Source: Cannabis sativa (lineage: Eukaryota > Streptophyta > Magnoliopsida > Rosales > Cannabaceae). From it: 64,000 nt of DNA. Under the pieces are notes generated by a model that ran no database searches, was not told where the DNA came from, and saw only the letters and a list, made by a program, of their open reading frames with translations. The stretch lies in contig NC_083602.1 in the NCBI RefSeq assembly GCF_029168945.1, positions 71,196,600 through 71,260,599 on the forward strand. The letters are read 5' to 3'. A program made the translations under genes and the position numbers. Shown piece after piece: positions 47,601-59,835 of this stretch (position 1 is the stretch's first letter; the number at the start of each line of letters is the position of its first letter).

Positions 47601-50600
47601 TAGAAAACCACAACAAACTCTTTCTCATAATCGAAAAAAGAAAGAATAACCCATTATTACCTTGTTTCTAAAGAAAACGCGAGTGTGCTTGTATCTTCCA
47701 GCTGGGTAAACCCAAGAGTTGCAGATGAAGCGGACAATACCTTCCCCAGGAACATCTTCAAGGGTGATGGTCTTGAGGAAGAACTCATCCAAGTGATTGT
47801 TCTTGATGATCAAAGCTTCTGGGACTCCAATGGATTCGTCCCACTCGAAGGTTACTCTAAACAACGAATCGCCAGGTGTTAAGGCGGGCAGAGAAGTAAG
47901 CCAGTTCTCCAAGTGAGCTTCTTTTCCAACTTTTCCTGCTGCAATACAAACAGGGAGCGTCCGTTTAACAGGCCCATTTATGAGGTAAGCCCATTTAAGA
48001 GGGCCCAGTTCATGTATAGTTGAACATAGTTAAAATAAATTTTACTCCATATTCTTATGCAGCCAAGGTGGGTGGGAATGTTGCTTTGTGTGGAGTCTTT
48101 GTACAATTATCCTTTCAGGAAGATAACCAATTAATTAAACTTTGCTCTTTAATTATTTTCTTTGGAATAAAATATTCAAAGAGTGGGCGCCAATAATTTA
48201 TGACATGTGAACTCGACATTAGAACAAAGAGAGTAATTTAAAAAACTCAAAAGTATTTGCTTCAACACTAAGAGCATCTCCAATGATAGCATTCTTTGAA
48301 GATGCTCCATATATCCACATCATCCAAAATTTTATATTTTATTTTATTTTTCTTCCACATCATTTTTGGCACATTTACTTTTAAAAACACTCTAATGGTA
48401 TAATACCTTTTAAAAATGCTATAATTATGATATCACATATTATTATTATTATATATATATGTTTTTTTCTTTATTAAACTATTATATATACATTGTACTT
48501 TTAATTTTTTATTGTATAAAAAAGACATAGCATCAATGTCATTGTGTGGCATCAATACAAATTTCAAGAATAGCATTCTTTTATCTCCAATGGTATAGCA
48601 TCTCTATATTTTGCCACATAAGCTTTCCACTTCATCAATCATTCTCCAAAATATTACCATTGGAGATGCTCTAAAAGCACTCGCATTAGAAACTGTAAAA
48701 TAATTAATAACTAAGATGCCTTTAGTAATAATTTTATTTTTTAATTTTTTAATCATAAAAATAAAAATAAAATTTGTATTTTATTTTATTTTTAAAAAAT
48801 AAAAAATATATTCTATAACTACTTTTTATTTTTTAATTTTAAAAACAAAAAATAAATTTATTAATGCATATTTAAATTAATATGTTGTTATTATGTAAAC
48901 TATGCAATTTGACACATTATTAATTATCTACTAAATAGTATATAATATATTGATATATATACTCAAAAAGAATCCAACACATGGAGTTAGTATCACAATG
49001 ACAATAAATTATTTTAGATGTCAATGAGTATTAAATTGTATTAGTTACTACTAAGTATCAAAATATAATAGTAGTAACGACATTACTAATAACAAATAAT
49101 TAAGTAGTTATAATGAAATAGTAAAATATCATGCACTTACCCATACTACTAATTTTTTTCATCTAAAGAATGACTAATATGGAATATGTCATGTATTTAA
49201 TAATTATTTTAAAGAGCACTATGGATTTGTTTGGTACGTCGTATAAGGGTCGTATTGTATTAAATAATAAATAACACTATTTTTAAATAAAACAATGTAT
49301 TGTATTAATTATTACGACTAAAATTTTTAATACAATGTATGTTGTATTATTTAATACATAACAAATGATCCGTATTAGCTTATATTATAATATTTACAAA
49401 ATATTCGGAGTCAACCCCAATCTCCGACCTGGATCTAGACCCAAATCCAGACTCGAACTGGGACTTAGACCCAGGAGTCGGACCCAAAACTGAGACCCAG
49501 GAGTCGGACCCAAACTCGAGACCTACGACCCGGACCCGAGACTCTCGACTCGAACCGAGACCTGGTCTCGAACCTAGGACCCAGACCCAGACCCATAGTT
49601 GGTGTTGGGGTCGAATGTATTGAAAATATATTATAACTTTACACAATTTATTAATACAAGTCAATATCAAACATATTATTGTATTAAATAATATTAATAC
49701 AATACAATAAAATATAATTCAACATAACATAATATAATACAACATGCTAAACGAGTCCTAAATATTTTAGGAATGTCATGAATAGAGTTATTAGGGTATC
49801 TATTGAAATAATTGTGTTTGATTTGAAAAATCTGTTATATATAATAATATTATAATTAATTTCGGTATATTATTTTTCATAATAATTAAATTTGTAATTA
49901 TTTTATAATAGTAGTGTAGTATTGTAATTGTAAAGCCCTTTTTTGAACCCTTTTCTATTTTTTTCATCAATACCAAATATAATAATAATGTACCCAAATT
50001 AGCATTACACGTGTACGATTTTTATAGGAAAAATATTCTTTCAAATCACATGCCTTTAGCTAAATAAAAAAATTTGACCTTTTGTATTACGTACTTTTAA
50101 AAAAACAATTGATAGTTAAAAAAAAAAAAACAATTGATAACCATTTTTCATTTGATAAAATATACCAACATTTATAACCATGCACCTGATTTTGGTAAAA
50201 AAAAACAAGAAGTTGTTTTTTTTCTTTTTTAAATATAGTTATTATTAGATATTTCTAATTTTAGAACTAATGTTATAATTATAATTAACAATAAAATTTA
50301 TCAAATTTGAGAGACATTAATAAGACACTATGAGCCCGTTTGGTACATTTTTTAAAAAAGTTAGAAGCTGTTTTTTGAAAAAGCTGTGGTAAAAATGTTT
50401 TTGGTAAACAGTCAAAAAAATAACTTTTTGAAAAAAATTTAGAGAAGCTACGGCTAAAAGCTGAAGTTACCCCAACTTTTAGAAAAAATTGTTTTGATTA
50501 AAAGATTATAATAATTTTTTTATACTAAAATTATATTTACTTATACATTACATATTAAAAAAATAAAAATAATTAAAAATAAACTAATTATAATAAAATA

Positions 50601-52052
50601 AATAATTATTAAAACTCTTATTTTTTTTAAAAAAAAAATAATTTATATTTTATTTTATTATTAACAAACAACATGAACCTAGCATTTTTCTGTTAATTTT
50701 TTCATTTGATAAAACATAATAAAAATAATACTATAGATTATTTTTATTAAATGCATATAAATTTATATTTAAAAAAAATAAAATATTTATAAAATAATTT
50801 TTATATATTTGTGATTATAATAAACTAGAGTATAACATTATCGTTATCATTATAATAGATCTTAATAATTCATAATATTTTAAAATTTACAATACCAAAC
50901 AATCAGCTCAATTTTTTTTCTACAGTTTTGTTACAACTACTTTTTCTAACAGCACAGTTACAAAACTGACCTATCTTTCACTTATAATTTATAAAATTTT
51001 ATTTTTCAAGTGAAAAGTAAAATAAATATATATAAAGCAATAATATATGGGATCTGATAAAATTTAATATTAGTTAAAAGAATAATAAATTCTAATTTGA
51101 GAATCTAAAAATAAAAATAAAGAATGATCATATTTTATTTTATATATAATAATAGCATAACAATTATACTTTTTCTTATAATAACTTCATAAAAACTATT
51201 TTCAATATAGATCAGCTTAACTTCATTATGCATATATAATATACTACATGTATATATACCATCATTAGTTTTATCTGATTAATTGGTCATTATTATAATA
51301 TTTTATGCATGCAAGACAGCGACGTGAAAGCCCTGGTTTGGTTCTGCTTTTCGGCAAACTAAATTATTAAAATTAGTTTCTCTTAAAAGAGTTTTTTAAA
51401 ATTAAGAGCTAAAATAATTTATTGGTTACCCAAAGAGCAGCAAAAGTCTTTTGTGACTTTAAAAATTGATCCAAAAAGTGGGGCAAAGAAAATACTTGTG
51501 ATTTGAAGATAGTGACTCAAAAAAATCACTTGTAATCGAACTGTCATAAAATAAAACTCATACTGTATACACTAAGCCGAACTGTTCTTAAAAACCCAGC
51601 CAATATCCAAATCCATCCAAATCCAACATTAGTGGCATGACATTTTTTCTATGAAGAGCGGCATGACATTATTGGATATATCTAAGAACTTGATAAGAAA
51701 ATAGTTAGCCATACATATTATGTTTATTTGCTTATATAATATAAAAATGGGATTTATATATATGTATAGAACTGGTAGTGGTAATTTTATCAAAAGTAAA
51801 TGGTAGTAGTAATAGTAATATATAGTAAATATTAGTACCGGAGTGACCACTAACGAGCTGGATAGAAATGCCATTGCCCAAGAAATCACCAACACGGTCA
51901 AGCAGCGAAGAGCCGACGTTGACAGAAGCGCTTAAGGGGTTGAACTCCAATACATTCTTCTTCATCAACACCACTGATCCCTTTACCCTTTTCTGATCAT
52001 CACCACGATTCAGAATCCCACTCACTCTGTCCCCAATTTTCCCAAGCAACAT
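44605..52052 (-). CDS. Linoleate 9S-lipoxygenase (LOX gene 2), nine exons, 871 aa
   Basis: Paralogue of the gene at 9130-17207, same strand. Exons: 52052-51839, 47938-47661, 47499-47259, 47169-46804, 46661-46576, 46471-46364, 46263-45959, 45869-45606, 45358-44605. They total 2616 bp, all GT-AG, phases as in gene 1. The PLAT domain keeps FEWDESIG and FICNSWVYP. Iron ligands: His532, His537, His723, Asn727 and C-terminal Ile871 (GIPNSISI). Ala575 is at the S-stereo site and Thr589-Val590 at the 9/13 position. No transit peptide ([15 protein letters not shown]). Exon 4 is 27 bp longer than in gene 1, adding nine residues before [11 protein letters not shown]. Expected role: cytosolic 9-hydroperoxide formation feeding defence and wound oxylipins. 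Confidence 0.95.
48272..48671. mobile_element. PIF/Harbinger (Tourist-like) MITE
   Basis: 400 bp with perfect 14-bp inverted ends GAGCATCTCCAATG, flanked by TAA at 48269-48271 and 48672-48674. A three-base TAA/TTA target duplication is diagnostic of PIF/Harbinger. It sits in LOX gene 2 intron 1. Confidence 0.9.
49223..49758. mobile_element. hAT-like MITE in LOX gene 2 intron 1, same family as 15833-16070
   Basis: Ends GGATTTGTTTGGTACGTCGTAT-like (left) and GGACTCGTTTAGCATGTTGTAT-like (right, inverted), each followed by TATTGTATT-type AT runs. The inside carries a GC-rich tract at 49405-49612. No clear target duplication. Confidence 0.72.
49405..49612. repeat. GC-rich minisatellite of GACCCAGA/GACCCGGA-like units
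   Basis: Imperfect hexamer-type units (GGACCCAGACCC, GAGTCGGACCCAAA) in an otherwise AT-rich MITE. The long minus-strand frame across it ([11 protein letters not shown]...) is a by-product of the repeat. Confidence 0.8.
50332..50910. mobile_element. Possible hAT-like element with degraded ends
   Basis: Left GAGCCCGTTTGGTA and right (inverted) GAGCTGATTGTTTGGTA. GAAGCTG/AAAAGCTG motifs inside are typical of this group. Low support. Confidence 0.4.
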
Positions 52053-52159
52053 CTTTAATTATGTAATTAAACAACTCTTCAAGGACTAATAAGCAATAAA
52101 TATATATAATGAGAGTAATAGGCTAGTAGGGATGAAGAAGAATGGAAGAGGTTATGTGG

Positions 52160-52167
52160 TATTTATA
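52160..52167 (-). promoter_or_regulatory. TATA box of LOX gene 2
   Basis: TATAAATA on the minus strand, 108 bp upstream of the ATG at 52052, the same spacing as in gene 1. Confidence 0.65.
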
Positions 52168-53193
52168 GCAAACTAGGTACGTAGGGTCAGAACTCAATCA
52201 ACTAAGAAAGCACTCAAGACCTCTCTTTTTATAAAATAAATATATCATAGTAATTTCACACCCAGTACGTACCATTAAGAAAATAATTTTTTTATAAGGA
52301 ATATAATAATATTATAAGTACACATGCACCTATCGCAAACTAGAAAGGTAAATCTCACTGATTCACTGATTAATTTTAAATGTTACTTAAATTATAGACA
52401 TTAATACAAATAATATGAATATATCACTACAAACAATTTACGATAGTGTAAGATGTTGACTATTTATTTACTATTCCATACAATTATTACAATATATAAA
52501 TAAGCATGGTTAGTGATTAGGCACTATGGTGCCTTATGCGGTGACATCCTGATTAGTAATTTTTTATAAATGTTATTAAAAGAAAATAAATGGGATTTTG
52601 TATTAAAATATATCAATAATAATATAACATCTCATAAGTCATACGAGTGATAGGCACTATTCCTTTTGAGTACATTATCAACTCACCTGAATTTTATTTA
52701 TAGGTTCGTTCTTAGACTATTTCTAATGGAAGAAATAAAAGTTTGAACTATATTTGATACAAAAAATAGTTTTATAATATTTTTACATCAATTTTTACTA
52801 TTGATGTAAAATTAAATATATCCTTTAATGCTCACTTAACAATTTATTAAAAAATATAAAATAATAGTAATAATACAAAAGTAAATATAAAATTTGATAA
52901 GAGAATAATAATAATAATACAAGTTATTTAATGCAAGTGCATGTTAACTAAAATGCATAATAAAATATTAAAAAGTAGCACAATAGTAAAATTAAAAATA
53001 TAGTATTTATTGTGATATAAATTTTACACTATGATATATTGTGATCTAAATTTACATAATTTTTTATTATATAATATATTTATATTACAATTTAATACAC
53101 TATTAAAATAGTTTTTTAACAAAGTATAAACATATATGATTTATTTTTAGTGAATATGATTTGAAGATAATGATAATAATGGATTAAAAAAAG

Positions 53194-53249
<56 letters not shown>

Positions 53250-55156
53250 CACAAATCAAAACGATGGAGCAGCGTTTCGGTAATCGAAATAATGTTATGG
53301 GATTTAGATTTTCGCGTACGTTCTTATCGAAAAGGACAATATGTTGGATAGAATATAATAATAGTAATATAAAATAATGTGTATTTTGAAAAAACAAAAA
53401 TGACCTTTGAAAGTTTATCCAATGTAATAAGAAGGTATAATCCATTACATATGTCAAATACATAACCACTAAAAAAATCAGCCACCCAATATATAGATAT
53501 ACATAGCTACGTACATAATCACATAAATTCTCTCAAAACTGAAAAAAATTAAAATTTATATATTTGAAAATTAAAATTATATAATAATTAAAAATTCTGT
53601 GGGAGAACTACTAAAAGAAATGTGTTGGTAGAAAAATATTATAATGCACTTTTTTTAAGAAAGATATACTTATGTATTTTTATTTATTTTAGCATTTGGA
53701 AGAATATTTTAGTCTAATTTTTTTTTATTCATGTACGTTGTAATTATTTACAACATCGTATAAAATTTTGAAAAAATTAACACACAGAAACAAATTTTAA
53801 ATAATTTATTACATGTATAACCTTTATATTTTATACGTGTAAAATAAATTATTTAAATATTATTTTATATTATTAATTATTTTAAATTTATTGAAATTTT
53901 AATGTATCAGTATACTTTTTTTTTAAGATAATGAATTGTAAAATCATCCTCTATTGGTATCTACTCTCCTTTAGGTGGTAGAAAAATTATATTACAACAA
54001 AATTTTAAATAATTTTAAAGTATCTTTAATTTTAACACCCTAAATAATTATAAATACATATCAAATAATGTTATAATTATAATAAATACTGTTATATTTT
54101 TGTTTTTTTGAAAAAAATATTGTGAATTCTGATACGTATTTTTCATCACAAAAATTAACTGAAAAGTTAGTGGTGGCTCTACTCAAATTATTTACTATAC
54201 CATTATTCTCTTTTGAAAAAATTAGGTGGCAGTTTGAGCATTGCTATTAGGCACCAATGGTGCCTAGCACCTTTGCGACATGTCGCGTTGCGATTGGCTA
54301 GCGATACTCCCTAAAAACTATTATATCAAATTATATGGGACCCGATACTTAACAGACTAATATTAACACATGTGAAGGTCTTAGCAGACCACCTAGCCTT
54401 TAGATTTCTCTAGTATAAATGACGATTAAAATGTTAATATTCTGAAAGAGCATTTTTAACTTCACGTGAATCATTAAATGCATTTAAATCAAAAAAAAAA
54501 AAAACAAAGAAAGTGTACGAAAAACCTGCCATGCCATTTAAGAAAGCATTAACTAGTAGTACTAACTAGACTACTAGTCTCAACGTCTACCTTACTTAAC
54601 ACAAAATAATCAATTTTTTTTCATATAAATAAAACAATCAAATTCTCAAGCCTCAACTACTTCCCTTGGCTGTGTCTACTGTCTTCCTTTTTATTTAAAC
54701 TGTGCGTCACATGCAATTGCTTATTTATTTATTTATTAAACGTGTTACTCATTCTCATACTTCCTACTCCTACCGCTACCAATAAAGATTGTCTTCTTAT
54801 ATTACCTTTCATGAATTTTCAAATAGATAAACATGGACCCAATAGTAAATTTTTATTAAAAAAATAAATAATAGAAAATTTTATTTGCACCCGATAAATA
54901 CATTTTATTTGCAACAAAATAAATTTATATAATTTTAAAAATTACTTTTAATATTTTTCTAATTTTTTTAATATTATTTTATGTTAATTTTATTACTTAT
55001 TTTGATTTTATTTTAATTTTTTAATTATGTATATTTATTTTTCTAAAAATATTTCATATTTTTTTTATTTTAATTTTTTTGTCATATCATTTAAAATATA
55101 ATTTATTTTTTTAATAAATATATTTTTTAAGAATATAAATTGGAAGAAAAAGGTTT
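52168..55156. other. AT-rich region upstream of LOX gene 2
   Basis: No gene. It contains a (TAA)n run at 53194-53248. Two related stretches, GATTAGGCACTATGGTGCC near 52518 and TATTAGGCACCAATGGTGCC near 54247, are probably decayed MITE ends. The 117-codon frame over the TAA run is an artefact of that repeat. Confidence 0.5.
53194..53248. repeat. (TAA)n microsatellite
   Basis: About 18 uninterrupted AAT units. Confidence 0.95.
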
Positions 55157-55168
55157 AAAAAAAATTAG

Positions 55169-55560
55169 CTAATTAGGAATTTTGCTACCTAAACTTTGAC
55201 ATATACCAAATCATGCCTCCTGAATTTTAAAAGTTAAAAATACTCCTGAACTATTGAGATTGTTGGATTTAAGGACTTTTGTCTAATTTTAGTAAAAAAA
55301 ATTTAACATGGATGAAAGTTCAAGGGACATAATTTAGTACATTTCAAAGTTTGAGTGGCATAATTCGGTATATATCAATGTATGGGAAGCATGGTTTAGT
55401 ACATAAACAATCACTGAAATAGTAAAATTGAATAAAATTAGATAAAAGTCTTTAAATCTAACAATCTCAATAGTTTATGGAGCATTTTTAACGACTTTAA
55501 AAATTCAGGGAGCATAATTTAGTACATGTAAAAGTTCAGGGGATAAATCATAATTAGCCT
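55169..55560. mobile_element. Mutator-type MITE with inverted ends over 110 bp
   Basis: The left arm (CTAAACTTTGACAT, CCTCCTGAATTTTAAAAGT, CTATTGAGATTGTTGGATTT) and the inverted right arm (CTGAACTTTTACAT, CTCCCTGAATTTTTAAAGT, CTATTGAGATTGTTAGATTT) match along about 120 bp. AAAAAAAATTAG flanks both sides (55157-55168 and 55561-55572), consistent with a duplication of at least 9 bp. Confidence 0.8.
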
Positions 55561-55572
55561 AAAAAAAATTAG

Positions 55573-57061
55573 TACAATTAAATATATAAAATATAAATTA
55601 TTAAAATAGGGTGTCCTTAACAATTTTGGGGGTGTAAATAAAATTTTTCTTGACATTTTTTGCCTCCAATTTTTTACACTATCCAATTGTATCCTTGTAA
55701 TATACAACTTATTAATAATACATCTTAGAATATAACTTTTGCAATAAAATAGTCCTTCCGTCATATTTTATTTAATTTTATCGTAAAATAAGTAAAGTGA
55801 TTAATAGTAATTGATAAATAAATAAAAATTAAATATCTTTCACAAATGAATAATAATATAAAAGACTTTTTATATTCTATAATAATTTATACTTTTTAAT
55901 TTTAATTTTCGTGATGAATTATTAATTTACTTATAATTCCCCGATCACATGTCCATTATCCACTAATATACACCACAAAAGAAAAACAAAATAATTAGCT
56001 ACAGTGATTTTTTTCTTCCATTTTTGGTACTAAGTAACAAACTGCGTTTTACGAGCGGTTGTAATAATTATTTTATTTAAGAGTGCAGTTGTAATAATTA
56101 AGTCATAAAATTATATGACATTTTTTATTTAATTTTTTTGATAATAAGAATAATTATTCGATTAAACTTTTATTTTTTTTCTCGAAAAAATAAATTAATA
56201 TTTTGAAAAAAATCATTATAGAATAAAGATATCCTCAAACATTATATTAAAAAAGATATTATAAATTGAAAACATTTCACACAAAAAATTTTAAAAAGAC
56301 AATTGATAAATTTATCATAGAAAATTCATCATAATTTTAAAACTGTTGCCATCATCGTCTTGTAGTCGCTACTACATTAAAAGTTGTTATCATCATAAAA
56401 TAGTGACATCCTCATACGTTATAGTGAAAAGGAAATTTTAAATTGAAAAAATTTCACACATAATGAAGATATAAAAAATAATAATTGATAAATCTATAGA
56501 AAATTCAACTGTTGTCATCAGTATCTTGTAGTCTCTAAAAATTAGATTCAAAACTGTTATCATCACCACTTATCATTTATAGATATCACTATATTTAAAA
56601 TCGTTATCACCACTGTATCTCACTTGTGTATCCAAATAATCTTCACCTCCATAATTCTTATTCATATAACTTTTCTTTCTCAAATTTTAAAATAATAAGT
56701 GTTTATGAAATTAGAGTATCACAACCTGTTGACATGAAAAGTGGCCAACATCAGCTCGCTAAATTGGCGAGATGATTAATGAGTTTAAGTAAATAATTTA
56801 GAGACACCCACAAAATATATAGTAGTTCACTCCCTATATCACGATAGCAATAGGGCTACATCTACTTTGAGTTATTATTTCTCACGAGACGGTGATTACA
56901 ACAATAGACTAAGTATTGAAAATTCTAAACTTTAGAGAGAGAAGATCTGACTTGTGGGTAGTTTATGAATGTGAAAAATGAACTAAGGGAGCTTTCATTT
57001 TATAGGTAAAAAAAAGCCCACAAAAATAGGAGATAAAATGTAAATAAAGTATTTTTTACCG
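55573..57061. other. AT-rich spacer, possible LTR-like debris at its right end
   Basis: No gene. 56720-57000 has CACAACCTGTTGACATG and GTAGTTCACTCCCTATATCACG, reminiscent of copia leader or LTR DNA, but I see no edges. Confidence 0.35.
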
Positions 57062-57273
57062 TTGATGATGATCTAATAATGAAAATTAGCATATGGTAGT
57101 GATGGATTATTTTTTATATTTGTCGCGTCTTGCTGCGAGCTACCAGGAACTTATTTTTGTAACTCCCTTGATGATGATCTAATAATAAAAATTAGCATAT
57201 GGTAGTGATGGATTATTTTTTATATTTTCTGCGTCTTGCTGCGAGCTACCAGGAACTTATTTTTGTAACTCCC
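57062..57273. repeat. Tandem duplication, 106-bp period, two copies
   Basis: Units start TTGATGATGATCTAATAAT at 57062 and 57168 and differ at only a few bases (for example TTTGTCGCGT against TTTTCTGCGT), so the duplication is recent. Confidence 0.93.
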
Positions 57274-57311
57274 TTGAGAGTGAATTTTGACGACGATAGC
57301 TTCATAATTTA

Positions 57312-58300
57312 TGTAATGACCAGTTTGCAAATCACTTGGACTTAAACTTTAATTATATAACCAATATAAACATATATATATATACATATAATTTTACAAA
57401 GCTGGGATCCTGATTTCAAAAGATAATTTTGGCAACATAACATATTTATATAATACGTCACATGGTGACTACAAAAGTTAACCCCAAAATATTTCAAGAC
57501 CAAAACTCTCCAGGTTGTACTACTGCGATATGTACAATCACTGTTGAGCTCTAAAACTCACTGCACCTCAGCCTTAACTTTTCCTTTACCTGCACATTGT
57601 AACATACTGGTGAGTCAACAAACTCAATAAGATATGCATAAAATATACAATGTAATATCGACTTGTCTTTAGGCCTTCATTTGCCTAACTACAAGGTTTA
57701 TCAAATGGTTAAGAATGTTCTTAATAGAAGTACGACCTCTATATCACATGCACTGAAGTACATCTCCCGTACTAATGTTGGTAGGGACGAACCTTACTCT
57801 CGGGTACTATTGGGTGTTGTACCACATGCACTACGTACACACTTATACTAGTGTTGGTAACACCCTAACATACCTTAAATACTATACACTATACCAGTGC
57901 ACTCCGTATCGTAACCATACCAGTGTTGGTAGTGTATAACAATATAGCTAGCATGCATTTTCATACATATACACATACATATACATAATTTATGGTAATC
58001 TTACCTCTTTTCCAGATTTAAACATGCTGGTCGATTTTGAATGGAAAATTCACGAATTGAACGGAAGCCCTATGTCACATTCACATAAATGGGTAAATAA
58101 CTTGGGCAAACCTTCCCAGCAACCTATACTTAAAATCAGAGATAACCCTATCGCTAAACAACATGGAAACGTTCTAAATTCTAGGAAAACACAAGAATTA
58201 AGGGTTTTGGTCGTGCCTCAACTGGTAGACCAGATTCCCAACTGGTGAACCGGTTCTTTGGGCCCTGCCTGGGGAAACGGTTAACCGGTTCTTCTGTAGA
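57312..58300 (-). repeat. Diverged, truncated gypsy LTR related to copy 1
   Basis: Starts TGTAATGACC. It shares with the LTR at 6397 the GGGATCCTGA block, the CCAGGTTG...GCGATATGTACAATC block (57510-57539) and the TTAAGAATGTTCTTAA near-palindrome (57709-57724). It breaks off where a copia fragment begins. Confidence 0.8.
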
Positions 58301-59835
58301 AAAACCCCAAATGAATGAGGCTATGAATGAAGAGAATAAGTCTATGCAAGACAATAAGATTTGAGAAGCTGTCCCATTACCAGAAGGTTTAAAACCAATT
58401 GGTTGTAAATGGATATTTAAAACTAAGAAGGATGAATATGGTAATGTGGTGAGATTTATGGCACGTCTTGTAGCAAAAGGATATACTCAGAAACAAAGCA
58501 TTAATTATACAGAGACTTTCTCTCCGGTTTCATGGAAAGACTCTTTTAGAATAATATTGGCACTTGTTGCTCACTTTGACATTGAGTTACATCAGATGGA
58601 TGTTAAAACAATATTTTTCAATGGTGACATTGATGAGACAATTTATATGGAGCAACCAGAAAACTTTATGGTTGGTGACCCAAAGAATATGGTTTGCAAA
58701 TTAAAGAAATCCATCTATGGACTCAAGCAAGCTTCTCGTCAAGGGTATCACAAGTTTCATCAAATAATTATCTCATTTGGTTTTGAGATGAATATTATTG
58801 ATGATTGTGTATATCACAAGTTTAGTGGGAGTAAATATATAATTCTAGTTCTATATGTCGATGACATATTGCTTGCCACTAATGATATATGCTTATTGCA
58901 CGAAACCAAGAGATTTCTATCAAAGCAATTTGAGATGAAAAATCTTGGTGATGCCTCTTTTGTTTTAGGAATTCAGATACATCGATATCGTTCTCGGGGA
59001 ATTCTTGGATTATCACAAAAGAGCTATATCAGTAAAGTACTCAAAAGGTTTGGCATGCAAGATTGTAGACCAGGTGATACCCCTGTTGCTAAAGGAGACA
59101 AATTCAGTCTTAGACAATGCCCTAAAAGCAACCTTGAAATTCAGAAAATAAAAGAAAATTCCCTATGCATTAGCTATTGGGAGTTTAATGTATCTTCAGG
59201 TATGTACGCGTCTAGATATTACTTATATTGTTGGGATGTTACGTAGATATTTAAGCAACCCTGGTATGGACCATTGGATAGCAGCCGAGAGGGTTATGAG
59301 GTATATTTAGAGAAAAAAAGATTACATGCTCACATACAAGAAGTCAGATCATTTGGAGGTCATAGGGTATTCTAATTCTGACTTTGCTGGATGCTAAGAT
59401 AACAGAAGGTCTACATCAGGCTATATTTTTCTATTAGCTGGAGGAGCTATATCCTGGAAAAGTGTCAAAAAGACACTTCCAATATGGCAGCAAAATTCGT
59501 AGCATGTTATGAGGCATCAAATCAGGGAATGGCAGAGAAACTTTGTCACTAGGCTGTGTATTTTAGAGAATGTAGAAAGACCACTCAAAATATTTTGTGA
59601 CAAAAAATCAGCAGTGTTGTATTCCAATAACAGTAGGAGCTTATCCAAGTTAAAGCATATTGACATAAAGTTCCTAGTTGTGAAAGAAAGTGTGCAGAGT
59701 GGAAAAATGTCCATAGAGCACATTAGGACAAACTCCATGATAGCGGATCCACTCACAAAAGGATTACCACCCAAGGTCTTCCATGGGCACACTGCTCATA
59801 TGGGTATAGTATTGCTTGAGGATATAATGTTTTAG
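58301..59835 (+). pseudogene. Ty1/copia RT and RNase H relic (Tork-like)
   Basis: RT: CKWIFKTKKDEYGNVVRF, ARLVAKGYTQKQSINYTETF, HQMDVKTIFFNGDIDE, YGLKQAS and active-site YVDD (YVDDILLATND). A stop interrupts it near 58362 and the frame breaks after 59150. RNase H fragments follow, with ERPLKIFCDKKSAVLYSN and KHIDIKFLVVKE, ending ADPLTKGLPPKVFHGHTAHM before the stop at 59835. No gag, protease or integrase. Confidence 0.9.

Larger units (their letters stand above)
47939..51838 (-). other. Intron 1 of LOX gene 2 (3900 bp)
   Basis: Donor TCCG|GTACTA (phase 1), acceptor TTGCAG|CAGG. The other introns are 89-247 bp. It contains a PIF/Harbinger MITE, two hAT-like MITEs and a GC-rich minisatellite; the rest is AT-rich DNA. 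No gene inside. Confidence 0.9.

Noticed and set aside
49380..49670. 96-codon minus-strand frame rich in Gly, Ser, Arg
   Set aside because: By-product of the GC-rich minisatellite inside a MITE; no start or context.
53116..53469. 117-codon minus-strand frame with a Tyr run
   Set aside because: It reads through the (TAA)n microsatellite; the Tyr run is the repeat translated.
8270..57311. A third LOX copy or LOX pseudogene between or beside the two genes
   Set aside because: I looked for the conserved [11 protein letters not shown] and [10 protein letters not shown] blocks outside the two genes and found none.
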